DNA from: a bacterium
GTDB taxonomy: Bacteria > JAUVQV01 > DATDCY01
Assembly: GCA_036524115.1 (NCBI GenBank)
Contig: DATDCY010000159.1
Span: 1-25,641 of the forward strand
Length of the DNA: 25,641 bases
Direction: 5' to 3'
This document shows, one piece after another, positions 7,993 to 15,764 of the stretch (within the stretch, counting starts at the first letter, position 1; every line of letters starts with the position of its first letter). The translations under genes were made by a program, and so were the position numbers. Below the pieces are notes generated by a model. The model did no database searches and had not been told where the DNA came from. It was given only the letters and a program-made list of their open reading frames with translations.

Positions 7993-9552
7993 ATGAGCGG
8001 AAAGATCGCGGCAGCCCTGCTCTGCCTGCTCTGCTCCCTGCCGGCGCATGCGGGCGCCGAGCAACCCGCGACGGTCTCGGCGCTGCCGCCGTCAGAGCTG
8101 TCCGCGCGGATCGCCGACGACGCCCGTCAGGTGCACCGGTTGCGCGAGCGCCTGCGCGCCACCGTCGGCTTCGCGCGCTCGCGACCCGACCTCTTCCCGC
8201 CGGCCGCGTCCGCCCTGCGGATGCCCGGGCGGCAGGCCCGCGAGGAGATCGTCGGCGCCTGGAAGTCGATGCTCGACGCCACGCTGGCCCTCGACTCGCT
8301 TGGCAGGTTCTACGAATCGTTCCACCGACTCGAAGGGAGCGCCCGGGCGCAGGCGTTCGCCGTCGAGCGGGCGGCCTTCCTCGCCCGCTACCGCTTCGCG
8401 CTGGAGTTCATCGGCCTGGCCGAGACGAATCCGGCCCTCGCCCCCATCCTCAACGACCCGGTGCCGGACCTGGGCCTCGCGGAGGACAGCTACGCCCGCT
8501 ACAAGTTCATGTTCCTGAACGTCGCGGCCGCGGCCCGCTGCGGCGTGCTCGCCTCCGTGGCGAAGGCGCTGCCCGCCGACCCGTCCCCTGCCCCGCTCGA
8601 CGACGGGATCGCGGAGGACGAGGCGCGGATCCTCGCGATCGGCGCGTGGGACGGCCAGCTCCTCACCGCTAAGAACGTCCTCGCCGTGGTCGCCGACGGC
8701 GGGTACGCCGCCTGGTTCCCGGTGCAGGCCGGCGTTTCCGAGTGGATGGGCGACACCAAGGTCAAGCGGCGGCACACCGACCTCGTGACGCACGAGCAGA
8801 TCCGGAGCCTCCAACCGGCGCTGCGGCCCGGGGACATCCTGCTCGAGCGGCGCGAGTGGTACCTCTCGAACGTCGGCCTGCCCGGCTTCTGGCCGCACGC
8901 CGCGCTGTACGTGGGGACGCCCGCGGAGCGCCGCTCCTTCTTCGGCGGCCCGCAGGTGCAGGCCTGGGTCCGTGCCCGCGGCGGCGCCGACGGCGACCTC
9001 GAGAAGCTGCTCGAGCGGCGGCACCCCGCGGCCTACGCACTCGCCGTCCGTGCCCAGGAGGCGGGCCACGCCCCCCGCGTGCTCGAGGCGATGAGCGAGG
9101 GGGTCGTCTTCACGACCATCGAGCACTCCGCGTCCTGCGACTCGCTGGCGGTGCTGCGCCCGCGCCTGCAGCCGGTCGAGATCGCAGAGGCGCTGCTGCG
9201 GGCGTTCGGCTACAGCGGGCGGCCGTACGACTTCGACTTCGACTTCCTCACGGACGACGCCCTGGTCTGCACGGAGCTGGTCTATAAGGCCTACGAACCG
9301 AGCCCCGGCTACCGCGGCCTGCGCTTTGCGCTGGGCACCGTGCTGGGCCGGCCGGTCGTGCCGGCGAACGGGATCGCCCGGCAGTTCGACCAGGAGTACG
9401 GCACCGACGCGCAGCAGACCGACCTGCTGCTCTTCCTCGACGGGCAGGAGCGCGAGGGCCGCGCCGTGGAGGCCCCGCTCGAGGAGTTCCGGCGCAGCGT
9501 GCTGCGGCCGAAGTGGCACGTCGTGACGCAGGCGGCCGGGCCGCCGCGTTGA
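7993..9552 (+). CDS. Secreted YiiX/YebB-like (permuted NlpC/P60, papain-fold) hydrolase
   Basis: 519 residues with a signal peptide (MSGKIAAALLCLLCSLPAHA, residues 1-20). Residues ~30-250 are a helical region of unknown function, starting with a charged segment rich in Arg/Glu. The C-terminal half has the permuted papain-like arrangement: RPGDILL at about 278-284, the catalytic-type histidine H302 in WPHAALYVG, and the catalytic-type cysteine C426 in ALVCTELVYKAYE. In permuted NlpC/P60 proteins the His precedes the Cys, as here. Family members are proposed to cleave amide or lipid-ester bonds in the envelope. The gene starts 5 bp after the permease stop, suggesting action on, or assistance to, whatever the exporter moves. 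The exact substrate is unknown. Confidence 0.78.
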   Translation: MSGKIAAALLCLLCSLPAHAGAEQPATVSALPPSELSARIADDARQVHRLRERLRATVGFARSRPDLFPPAASALRMPGRQAREEIVGAWKSMLDATLALDSLGRFYESFHRLEGSARAQAFAVERAAFLARYRFALEFIGLAETNPALAPILNDPVPDLGLAEDSYARYKFMFLNVAAAARCGVLASVAKALPADPSPAPLDDGIAEDEARILAIGAWDGQLLTAKNVLAVVADGGYAAWFPVQAGVSEWMGDTKVKRRHTDLVTHEQIRSLQPALRPGDILLERREWYLSNVGLPGFWPHAALYVGTPAERRSFFGGPQVQAWVRARGGADGDLEKLLERRHPAAYALAVRAQEAGHAPRVLEAMSEGVVFTTIEHSASCDSLAVLRPRLQPVEIAEALLRAFGYSGRPYDFDFDFLTDDALVCTELVYKAYEPSPGYRGLRFALGTVLGRPVVPANGIARQFDQEYGTDAQQTDLLLFLDGQEREGRAVEAPLEEFRRSVLRPKWHVVTQAAGPPR

Positions 9553-9562
9553 CGTCACCGCC

Positions 9563-10696
9563 CTAGCACCGACCGGTGTCCTCGAGGACGATCGAGACGA
9601 TCCCGGCCGCCGCCCCGGGCCGGCCGACTTCCCGCGCCCTGGCGCTCATCCGCGAGAGGCGCGCCGCGTCCCGAAGGAGCGTCTCGATCTTGTAGCCGAG
9701 CGCCGGGAGGTTGTTGCAGCGGATGGCGACGCCCTCCTCCAGGAAATGATCGGCGTTGCGTTCCTCCTGCCCGGGAATCGGGTTGACGATCACCAGCGCC
9801 AGGCCGCGCGCCAGCGCCTCGGCGCTGCTCAGGCCGCCCGCCTTGCCGACGAACAGGTCCGCGGCCGCCATCCACTCGGCCATCGCGCGCGTGAACCCGA
9901 CCACTGTCAGCGGCGCGCCCGGCGGCGGCGCCTCGCGCAGGCGCGCCTCCAGCCGCGCGTTCTTCCCGCAGATGACGACCACCTGCGCCGCCAGGCCCAC
10001 CGCGCAGACCTCGCGCACGATCGACTCGATCGGGCCGACGCCGAAGCCGCCGGCGACGACGAGGATCGTCGCCGCATCCGGGTCCAGGCCGAGCGCGACG
10101 CGCGCCTCCCGCCTCCGGCGGGGCCTGCCGAACTCCGGGTGGACGGGGATGCCCGTCACGTGCACCGACTCGCGCGGCACGCCCAGCCGCTCGAGGTAGA
10201 CCCGCGTCTCCTCCCGCGCGACGAAGTACCAGTCGACCCCGCGGTAGAGCCACAGCGCGTGGGCGTCCAGGTCGGTGACCACGACACCCACGGGCATGTC
10301 CAGGTCACCCTTGCGCCGCAGGTGCAGCAGGATCTCCGCCGGCAGGAAATGCGTGCAGACCGCCAGCGCGGGCCGCTCCCTGCGGAGCATGGCCTTGAGC
10401 GGCCCCGTGTTCAGCCGGTCGAGCGCGAGGCGTCGCTTCTGGTACTTCCACGGCTTGTCGAGGGAGTTGTACGCGAAGCCGAGCAGGTCCGGCTGCTTGT
10501 TCACCAGCTCGAGGTAGAGGTCGGCGTAGAGCCGTTTGAAGAGCGGGTTGGTCAGGCGCAGGACCTCCTCGTGCCGGGCCGGGGCGCCGGCCTCCCCGAA
10601 GGCGGCGACGAGGGCCTCGGCGGCGCTGACGTGGCCGGCGCCGGCCGCGGCGGAAAGGACCAGGATCGGACCGGAACCCGACGATTCGCGCGCCAT
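9563..10696 (-). CDS. MGDG synthase/UgtP-type diacylglycerol glycosyltransferase
   Basis: 377-residue GT-B glycosyltransferase. The N-terminal acceptor domain begins ILVLSAAAGAGHVSAAEALV, typical of the MGDG-synthase family; the middle carries HVTGIPVHPEF; the C-terminal donor domain has VVAGGFGVGPIESIVREV and the conserved sugar-nucleotide motif GKAGGLSSAEALARG near residue 284, followed by NPIPGQEERNA. Family members add glucose or galactose to diacylglycerol at the cytoplasmic face of the membrane. The ATG at 10696 follows GGGAGGCGGC. It is the last gene of an operon with an MsbA-like exporter and an exported phosphatase, which points to synthesis of an envelope glycolipid. Donor and acceptor cannot be decided from sequence alone; MurG-like activity is less likely. 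Confidence 0.87.
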   Translation of the reverse strand: MARESSGSGPILVLSAAAGAGHVSAAEALVAAFGEAGAPARHEEVLRLTNPLFKRLYADLYLELVNKQPDLLGFAYNSLDKPWKYQKRRLALDRLNTGPLKAMLRRERPALAVCTHFLPAEILLHLRRKGDLDMPVGVVVTDLDAHALWLYRGVDWYFVAREETRVYLERLGVPRESVHVTGIPVHPEFGRPRRRREARVALGLDPDAATILVVAGGFGVGPIESIVREVCAVGLAAQVVVICGKNARLEARLREAPPPGAPLTVVGFTRAMAEWMAAADLFVGKAGGLSSAEALARGLALVIVNPIPGQEERNADHFLEEGVAIRCNNLPALGYKIETLLRDAARLSRMSARAREVGRPGAAAGIVSIVLEDTGRC

Positions 10697-10713
10697 GCCG
10701 CCTCCCGTCGCGC

Positions 10714-11277
10714 TCACGGCCCCACGGCGGCGCGGATCTTCCCCACGTCGACCTGCCCGAGGTACGCGAGGATGTTCCGCCACACCGGATGGAAGCCGTA
10801 GCCCCCGTTGACCAGTTCGTCGATGGCCTTCTCCCGCGGCCAGCCCTGGACCACCATCCGGTACATCGCGATCATCGTCCCCGTGCGGTCCGCCCCGTGC
10901 TGGCAATGCACGAGGTAGGGGCCGCGCGCGGGATCCCTGAGCAGGCGCAGCACGCGCACGACGTCCTCGTCCTCGAGGTGCCAGGTCTTGACGCTGAGTT
11001 CCTCGTTCAGCAGCGCCGTACCCTCGACCTCCTTGGCATCCGAGTGGAATGCGCGCAGGTTGATGACCGTGCGGACGCCCAGCGCCTCGACGCTCTTCAT
11101 CCCCGCGGCCGTCGGCTGCGCGCTGCGGTAGAGGGTGTCGGTGACCTTGAACAGGTTGGGGACGCCCTCGCGGGCGATCGGCTGCGCCCACTCGGCCGGC
11201 CGCGGCGCCGCCGCGCCCATGAGCGCGGCCGCCGCGAGCACGACGAGGCAGGCGCGGAGGACTCTCACGGGGCTCAT
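10714..11277 (-). CDS. Exported dual-specificity/tyrosine phosphatase-fold protein
   Basis: 187 residues. A signal peptide or N-terminal anchor (RACLVVLAAAALMGAAAP) precedes a compact phosphatase domain with the Cys-X5-Arg P-loop HCQHGADRT (C125, R131), a YRSAQPTAAGM segment typical of Siw14/DSP-like bacterial members, and an acidic LEDEDV (residues 101-106) that may supply the general acid. The ATG overlaps the stop of the upstream ABC exporter gene by 4 bp, and 17 bp separate it from the glycosyltransferase. Because it should sit outside the inner membrane next to lipid enzymes, its substrate may be a lipid phosphate and not a phosphoprotein. PTPMT1-like phosphatidylglycerophosphatases use the same fold. 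That role is inference. Confidence 0.85.
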   Translation of the reverse strand: MSPVRVLRACLVVLAAAALMGAAAPRPAEWAQPIAREGVPNLFKVTDTLYRSAQPTAAGMKSVEALGVRTVINLRAFHSDAKEVEGTALLNEELSVKTWHLEDEDVVRVLRLLRDPARGPYLVHCQHGADRTGTMIAMYRMVVQGWPREKAIDELVNGGYGFHPVWRNILAYLGQVDVGKIRAAVGP

Positions 11278-13085
11278 CCGCGGAACTGCAACCGGTGGAG
11301 CCGCTCGTACGCCCCGCCGCGGGCGATCAGTTCGTCGTGCGTGCCGCGCTCGACCACGCGCCCGTGCTCGATCACCGCGATCTCGTCGGCGTTGCGGATC
11401 GTCGAGAGCCGGTGCGCGATGACCAGCGTCGTGCGCCCGGCCATGAGCCGCTCGATCGCCGTCTGGACCAGGCGCTCCGACGCGCTGTCGAGCGCCGCGG
11501 TCGCCTCGTCGAGGATCAGGATCGGCGCGTTCTTCAGCAGCGCCCGCGCGATCGCGATCCGCGCGCGCTCGCCCCCGGACAGGCGCAGTCCCTGCTCGCC
11601 GATCGCCGTGTCGTACCCCTGCGGCATGCCGGCGATGAAGTCGTGGGCGCAGGCGCTGCGGGCGGCCGCCTCGACCTCGGCGTCGGTGGCCTCCAGCCGC
11701 CCGTAGCGGATGTTGGCCCGCACCGTGTCGTTGAAGAGGAAGGCGTGCTGGCCGACCAGAGCGATCGCCGCGCGCAGCGAACCGACGTGGTAGTCGCGCA
11801 GGTCCACGCCCCCGACGAGCACCGCGCCCGCCGTCGGGTCATAGAAGCGCGGCAGCAGGTGCGCGAGCGTCGTCTTGCCGCCGCCGCTCATCCCGACCAG
11901 CGCCAGGGTGCGCCCCGGCTCGATCGTGAGCGAGACGTCGTCGAGCGCGGGCGGCGCGCCCTCGCCGTCCTCGAGGTCCGCCTCGCGGGCGCCGGCCTCC
12001 CCGGGGTAGTGGAACGTCACGTTGCGGTACTCGACCCGCGTGCGCGCGGCCGGGTCGCGGTCTCCGAAATGCACCGCCCCGGGGCGGTCGACGATCTCCG
12101 GGGGCGCGTCCAGCAGCTCGAAGAGCCGCTCGCCGGCCGCGACGCCCATCTGGATCGTGCTGTGGACGCGGCCGAGGTTCTTCAGCGGGTCGTACAGCAG
12201 GAACATCCCGGTGATGAAGGCCAGGAACTCCCCCTGCTGGCGCGCGCCGCTGATCACGGACAGCCCGCCGTAGACGACCACCAGCGCGATGGCGGCGCTG
12301 GCGGCGACCTCGGTGGTCGGGAAGGCGAGCGCCGCGTACTTCTCGGCCTTCTCCCACGTGCGCGTCATGCGCGCGTTCTCAGCCTCGAAGCGCCGGCGCT
12401 CGTACTCCTCGCGCCCGAAGGCCTGCACGACGCGGTGGCCGAGGATGCTCTCCTGCAGCAGGGACGTCAGGTCGCCGGTCTGGCTCTGGCCCTTGCGGCT
12501 GTAGCTGCGCACCTTGCGACCGAAGCGCCAGAGCGGGTAGAGCGAGAGCGGCAGGCCGACGAGGCTGAAGGTCGCCAGCAGCGGGTCGAGCCAGAAGGCG
12601 ACGGCCACGAGCGAGATGACGCGGAAGACGCCGCGCACGACCGTCACCGAGGCCTCGACCAGGGCGTTGCGCACGAAGACCGTGTCGGAGGCGACCCCGG
12701 AGAGCACGTCCCCGCTGGCGCGCCGCGCGAACCAGGACTCCGAGAGCGTCAGCAGGTGGCGGTGCACGTCGTTGCGCAGGTCGCGCACGACGCGCAGGCC
12801 CACCGAAGCCGAGAGGTAGCGCTGGAGGAAGCCGAAGGGGGCGCGCAGCAGCGCCAGCCCGACGATGAGCCCCGTGAGCACCCAGAGCATCCGGCGGTTG
12901 TGGTCGCCGAAGATGTCGTCGAAGATGTGCTTGAGCAGCAGCGGGATGGCGCCGTCGAGCGCGCCGAAGAGCATCATCGAGAAGAAGGCCAGCGCCATGC
13001 GCCCGCGATACGGGCGCAGGTAGCCGAGCAGCCGGCGGTAGACGCGGCGGCGCTCGTCGGCGGCGGGGGGCGCGGCGTCAGGCAT
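11274..13085 (-). CDS. MsbA-like ABC exporter (fused membrane and ATPase domains)
   Basis: 603-residue half-transporter of the MsbA/multidrug exporter type. Residues ~25-310 form the six-helix ABC exporter domain. The C-terminal ATPase has Walker [10 protein letters not shown] near 398-406, a Q-loop region [12 protein letters not shown], the signature [16 protein letters not shown] near 500, Walker [13 protein letters not shown] and the switch histidine in VIAHRLST. It is expected to work as an inner-membrane homodimer. It heads an operon with an exported phosphatase (ATGA overlap) and a lipid glycosyltransferase, so lipid or glycolipid flipping fits better than drug efflux. There is a ~15-residue acidic insert ([17 protein letters not shown]) early in the nucleotide-binding domain. 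No Shine-Dalgarno precedes the ATG at 13085; a TATACT box ends 7 nt upstream. Confidence 0.9.
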   Translation of the reverse strand: MPDAAPPAADERRRVYRRLLGYLRPYRGRMALAFFSMMLFGALDGAIPLLLKHIFDDIFGDHNRRMLWVLTGLIVGLALLRAPFGFLQRYLSASVGLRVVRDLRNDVHRHLLTLSESWFARRASGDVLSGVASDTVFVRNALVEASVTVVRGVFRVISLVAVAFWLDPLLATFSLVGLPLSLYPLWRFGRKVRSYSRKGQSQTGDLTSLLQESILGHRVVQAFGREEYERRRFEAENARMTRTWEKAEKYAALAFPTTEVAASAAIALVVVYGGLSVISGARQQGEFLAFITGMFLLYDPLKNLGRVHSTIQMGVAAGERLFELLDAPPEIVDRPGAVHFGDRDPAARTRVEYRNVTFHYPGEAGAREADLEDGEGAPPALDDVSLTIEPGRTLALVGMSGGGKTTLAHLLPRFYDPTAGAVLVGGVDLRDYHVGSLRAAIALVGQHAFLFNDTVRANIRYGRLEATDAEVEAAARSACAHDFIAGMPQGYDTAIGEQGLRLSGGERARIAIARALLKNAPILILDEATAALDSASERLVQTAIERLMAGRTTLVIAHRLSTIRNADEIAVIEHGRVVERGTHDELIARGGAYERLHRLQFRG

Positions 13086-13092
13086 GCGCGGC

Positions 13093-13098
13093 AGTATA
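13093..13098 (-). promoter_or_regulatory. Candidate -10 box (TATACT) for the MsbA-like operon
   Basis: On the minus strand TATACT (5 of 6 matches to TATAAT) ends 7 nt before the ATG, so a transcript would begin at or within a base or two of the start codon. No good -35 is seen at 16-18 bp. The 80-bp divergent gap to the collagen-like gene holds no other clear signal. Confidence 0.4.
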
Positions 13099-13165
13099 CA
13101 TTGTGGCGCCGCGCAATCGCGGGCGCCCGTGGTATGGTGCCGGAAAACATCTCGGGAGGTGCTCG

Positions 13166-14290
13166 ATGAGAAAGGTCCTCACCGCCGCGGTGGCGGCGCT
13201 GGCAATCGGCTCGGCCTGGTCGCCCGCCTGGGCGGTCCCGGTCCTGAAGGTGATCGCGTACCGGCGCGTCACCACGCTCGCCTACCCGGCCGCCTACCGC
13301 TTCAGGTTCAGCCTCTGGGACGCCGAGAGCGCCGGAACCCGGGTCTTCGCGGAAACCAAACGGATTCCCCTCGTGAACGCCGCGGTCGCCACCCGACTCG
13401 GCGACACCCGGGCCAACGGTCTCGACGGGCTGGATTTCTCGCAGCAGTACTGGATCGAGACCGAGGTCTACGACGCGGGCCGGTTGCGCTTCGTCAGCCT
13501 CGGCCGCCGCACCCTGCTGCGCGCCGCTGCGTACTCCTTCTGGAATGAAGCCGGAGCCCCGGGACCCGTGGGGTCGACGGGGCCCACGGGGCCGGCGGGG
13601 CCGGCGGGAACAACAGGCGCGACGGGAGCCACGGGGCCGGACGGCCCCCAGGGCGTGCAGGGACCGCAGGGTCTCCAGGGACCGCCGGTGACGTTCCTGG
13701 GTGCCTGGAGCGCCGGGACCACGTACGCGATGGGAGACGCGGTCGGTTTCGCGGGTTCGAGCTTCATCAGCCTCCAGAATGCAAACGTCGGCAATCAGCC
13801 CGACCTGTCCCCCTCATTCTGGGCGCTGCTCGCCGGTCAGGGGTCGACCGGTGCCACGGGCGCCACGGGCCCCACCGGGCCGCAGGGAGCGCAGGGGACA
13901 ACGGGGCCGACCGGGGCAACGGGGGTGACCGGGCCGCAGGGACCAGCCGGGGCGACCGGCGCGGCGGGGGTCACAGGGGCCCAGGGACCCACGGGACCTC
14001 AGGGCCCCCAGGGGCCGACGGGGGCGAAGGGCGATCCGGGCGCGCAGGGCTTCGACCTGAACAAGCGCTACGTGGTCAGCCTGGCGGCGCCGGCGCAGAA
14101 CTATGCCGCGTGCAGCGACGCGACACACAGGATCCTCGCGGGCGGCGGCGACTGCGCCGCGAGCGGATTCTTCATCGGCGGCCACCCGGAGACGGTCGGC
14201 GGCGTGGACCGCTGGGTCGTGCTCTGCCAGGACGCGCTCGGGGTCGCCGCGGACCCGGTCGCGGTGTACGCCATCTGCGTCATGCCGTGA
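13166..14290 (+). CDS. Secreted collagen-like protein with internal chitin-binding-like module
   Basis: 374 residues. Signal peptide 1-23 (cut after AWA). Residues 24-125 are a beta-rich head of the kind common before surface fibres ([20 protein letters not shown], ending [14 protein letters not shown]). Gly-X-Y repeats run from 130 to 173. A ~49-residue module (175-223) with W181, Y187, GD at 190-191 and W219 resembles CBM5/12 or chitin-binding type 3 domains. A longer Gly-X-Y stretch spans 224-296. The C-terminal 78 residues contain four cysteines (C316, C330, C354, C371), possibly two disulfides. Many Y positions are Pro, Thr or Gln. GGGAGGT is 5 nt before the ATG. It is probably a trimeric surface filament; the next gene is also an exported fibre-type protein. 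Confidence 0.88.
   Translation: MRKVLTAAVAALAIGSAWSPAWAVPVLKVIAYRRVTTLAYPAAYRFRFSLWDAESAGTRVFAETKRIPLVNAAVATRLGDTRANGLDGLDFSQQYWIETEVYDAGRLRFVSLGRRTLLRAAAYSFWNEAGAPGPVGSTGPTGPAGPAGTTGATGATGPDGPQGVQGPQGLQGPPVTFLGAWSAGTTYAMGDAVGFAGSSFISLQNANVGNQPDLSPSFWALLAGQGSTGATGATGPTGPQGAQGTTGPTGATGVTGPQGPAGATGAAGVTGAQGPTGPQGPQGPTGAKGDPGAQGFDLNKRYVVSLAAPAQNYAACSDATHRILAGGGDCAASGFFIGGHPETVGGVDRWVVLCQDALGVAADPVAVYAICVMP
13553..13684 (+). repeat. Gly-X-Y coding repeat, block 1
   Basis: Nine-base periodic DNA coding for collagen-like Gly-X-Y triplets (residues 130-173). Runs of GGGG recur every 9 bases at 13570, 13579, 13588 and 13597, giving a G-quadruplex-type pattern on the coding strand. Confidence 0.85.
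13835..14053 (+). repeat. Gly-X-Y coding repeat, block 2
   Basis: Seventy-three residues (224-296) of uninterrupted Gly-X-Y coding, with [15 protein letters not shown]-type units rich in Thr, Pro and Gln. It is separated from block 1 by the chitin-binding-like module. Confidence 0.85.
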
Positions 14291-14319
14291 ACGCGACAAC
14301 GAGCATCAAGGAGACAGCC

Positions 14320-14922
14320 ATGCGCAAGCAGACGATACGCTTCGCCGCCCTGCTCGCGGTCGCCGCCATTGTGGCGTCAGCAGCAGTCCTGGCCCCCGCA
14401 CGGGCCTCGGCCCAGGAATGCACCCTCGGCCAGATCCAGATGTTCGCGGGCAATTTCGAACCGTGGCCGTGGTTCTTCTGCGACGGGCGATTGCTCCAGA
14501 TCGTCCAGCACACCGCCCTCTTTTCGATCCTCGGCACCACCTACGGCGGCAACGGGACGACGACCTTCGCGCTTCCCGACCTGCGCGGGCGCTTCCCGGT
14601 GGGGATCGGCCAGGGACCGGGGCTGAGCCCCCACGACCTGGGGGAAGTGGCCGGAACGGAGTCGGTCGCGCTCACTTCCAACCAGATGCCGGCCCACACG
14701 CACCAGTTGCAGGCCCTGAACGCCGCCGGGACCACCAGTTCCCCCGCGGGCGCGGTGCAGGCGGCGGGCAGGAACCTCTATGCGGCGGGTTCGCCCAACG
14801 CCACGCTCTCCGGCGCGGCAGTCTCTGCAACCGGCGGGAGCCAGCCGCACCCGAACATGCCGCCGTACCTCGGGATCAACTACATCATCTGCGTGGAGGG
14901 GATCTTCCCGACCCGCTGGTGA
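14320..14922 (+). CDS. Exported phage tail-collar domain protein (microcystin-dependent protein family)
   Basis: 200 residues. The body matches the tail-collar/MdpB family from start to end: GQIQMFAGNFEPWPWFFCDG, LLQIVQHTALFSILGTTYGG, ALPDLRGRFPVGIGQGPGLS, LTSNQMPAHTH, and the C-terminal PPYLGINYIICVEGIFP. Family members are usually cytoplasmic or phage-like and lack a leader. This one has a clear signal peptide (AALLAVAAIVASAAVLAPA, cut near ASAQ), so it should be exported by the Sec route. The ATG at 14320 is preceded by AAGGAG and lies 29 bp after the collagen-like gene, so the two are probably co-transcribed and may form parts of one surface structure. No other phage gene is nearby. Confidence 0.88.
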   Translation: MRKQTIRFAALLAVAAIVASAAVLAPARASAQECTLGQIQMFAGNFEPWPWFFCDGRLLQIVQHTALFSILGTTYGGNGTTTFALPDLRGRFPVGIGQGPGLSPHDLGEVAGTESVALTSNQMPAHTHQLQALNAAGTTSSPAGAVQAAGRNLYAAGSPNATLSGAAVSATGGSQPHPNMPPYLGINYIICVEGIFPTRW

Positions 14923-14936
14923 GATGAGCGACGCCT

Positions 14937-14966
14937 GCTCCCCGGCGCGTCAGCCGGCCGGGGAGC
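14937..14966 (+). terminator. Strong GC hairpin after the surface-protein operon
   Basis: GCTCCCCGGC (14937-14946) is perfectly complementary to GCCGGGGAGC (14957-14966), a 10-bp stem with a 10-nt loop, 14 bp after the collar gene stop. No T-run follows. It probably ends or stabilises the collagen-collar transcript. Confidence 0.6.
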
Positions 14967-15018
14967 GGGCGCAGGATGGGCGCGCCGCGGATTGTTTCGG
15001 GGACGGGGGGAGCGCGGA

Positions 15019-15366
15019 ATGCGCGAGCACGAGTGGGTCGAGACGGTCGGGATGGCGGTCACGGTCTGCGACGCCGCCGGGATCATCGTCGCGATGAACG
15101 AGCGTTCGGCGCGCACCTTCGCCAAGTCCGGCGGGAAGGCGCTGATCGGCACGAGCGCGCTGGACTGCCACCCCGAGCCGGCGCGCTCGAAGCTGGTGGC
15201 GCTGCTGCGGGAGGGGCGGGCGAACACCTACACCATCGAGAAGAAGGGAAGACGCTGGCTCATCCACCAGGCGCCGTGGTTCCGGGACGGCGCGTTCGCG
15301 GGGTTCGTCGAGGTCTCGGTCCCCCTGCCGGAGGGGATGCCCCACTTCGTCCGCGACGCCGGCTAG
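15019..15366 (+). CDS. Stand-alone PAS domain protein
   Basis: 115 residues, essentially one PAS fold with no attached kinase, cyclase or helix-turn-helix. The segments AVTVCDAAGIIVAMNERSAR, then GTSALDCHPEP, then TYTIEKKGRRWLIHQAPWF and GFVEVSVPLPEGMPHF give the strand-helix-strand order of PAS and resemble small PAS proteins of anaerobes with a conserved Asp-Cys-His-Pro. It may bind a ligand or act as a sensor input for a partner elsewhere. I take the ATG at 15019, preceded by GGGGGGAG; an in-frame upstream ATG at 14992 has weaker support. The TAG stop shares the four bases CTAG with the stop of the convergent fmdB-like gene. Confidence 0.8.
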   Translation: MREHEWVETVGMAVTVCDAAGIIVAMNERSARTFAKSGGKALIGTSALDCHPEPARSKLVALLREGRANTYTIEKKGRRWLIHQAPWFRDGAFAGFVEVSVPLPEGMPHFVRDAG

Positions 15367-15758
15367 GCCTCGCCGCCGGTCCCGGACGCCGCGCCGGACT
15401 CGCCATCCGCGCCGCCCTCGTCCTCCGGCGGCATCTCGCCGGCCTCCATGCGCGCGAGCATCTCGGCGTCCTCGCCCTCGAGCGGCTCGCCGCTCTCCTC
15501 GCCGAGGCGACGCATCATCCGCGCCATGCCGCGCGGGTCGTTCTCGTCGAGCCCGGCGAGCGCCGGATCGTCCCCAAGCGATTCCAGGCGGCGCTCCTCG
15601 GACTTGGGGCTGGCAAAGCGCGAGAACAGGCGCCCGAGCTTCGCGGCGCCGCACGCCGGGCACGCCAGCGCCGCCTCGTCCGCCGTCGACGGCAGCCGCA
15701 TCCAGATCCGACTGCTCCTCTTGCCGCAGGCCGGGCAGCGGTACTCGTAGATGGGCAT
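15363..15758 (-). CDS. FmdB-family zinc ribbon protein
   Basis: 131 residues. It begins MPIYEYRCPACG, the FmdB signature, with cysteine pairs C8/C11 and C33/C36 forming one zinc ribbon. Beyond ~45 residues the protein is an acidic Glu/Gly/Ala-rich tail (for example GDDPALAGLDENDPRGMARM), longer than the usual ~70-110-residue member. FmdB was named as a putative regulator of formamidase/amidase genes; most homologues have no proven function. There is no Shine-Dalgarno before the ATG at 15758. A near-consensus promoter ends 6 nt upstream, so the mRNA is probably leaderless. Its stop overlaps that of the PAS gene. Confidence 0.88.
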   Translation of the reverse strand: MPIYEYRCPACGKRSSRIWMRLPSTADEAALACPACGAAKLGRLFSRFASPKSEERRLESLGDDPALAGLDENDPRGMARMMRRLGEESGEPLEGEDAEMLARMEAGEMPPEDEGGADGESGAASGTGGEA

Positions 15759-15764
15759 GGGATG

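Noticed and set aside
14320-14922. Prophage remnant, based on the tail-collar domain
   Set aside because: No other phage genes, integrase or att-like repeats nearby, and the protein carries a secretion signal.
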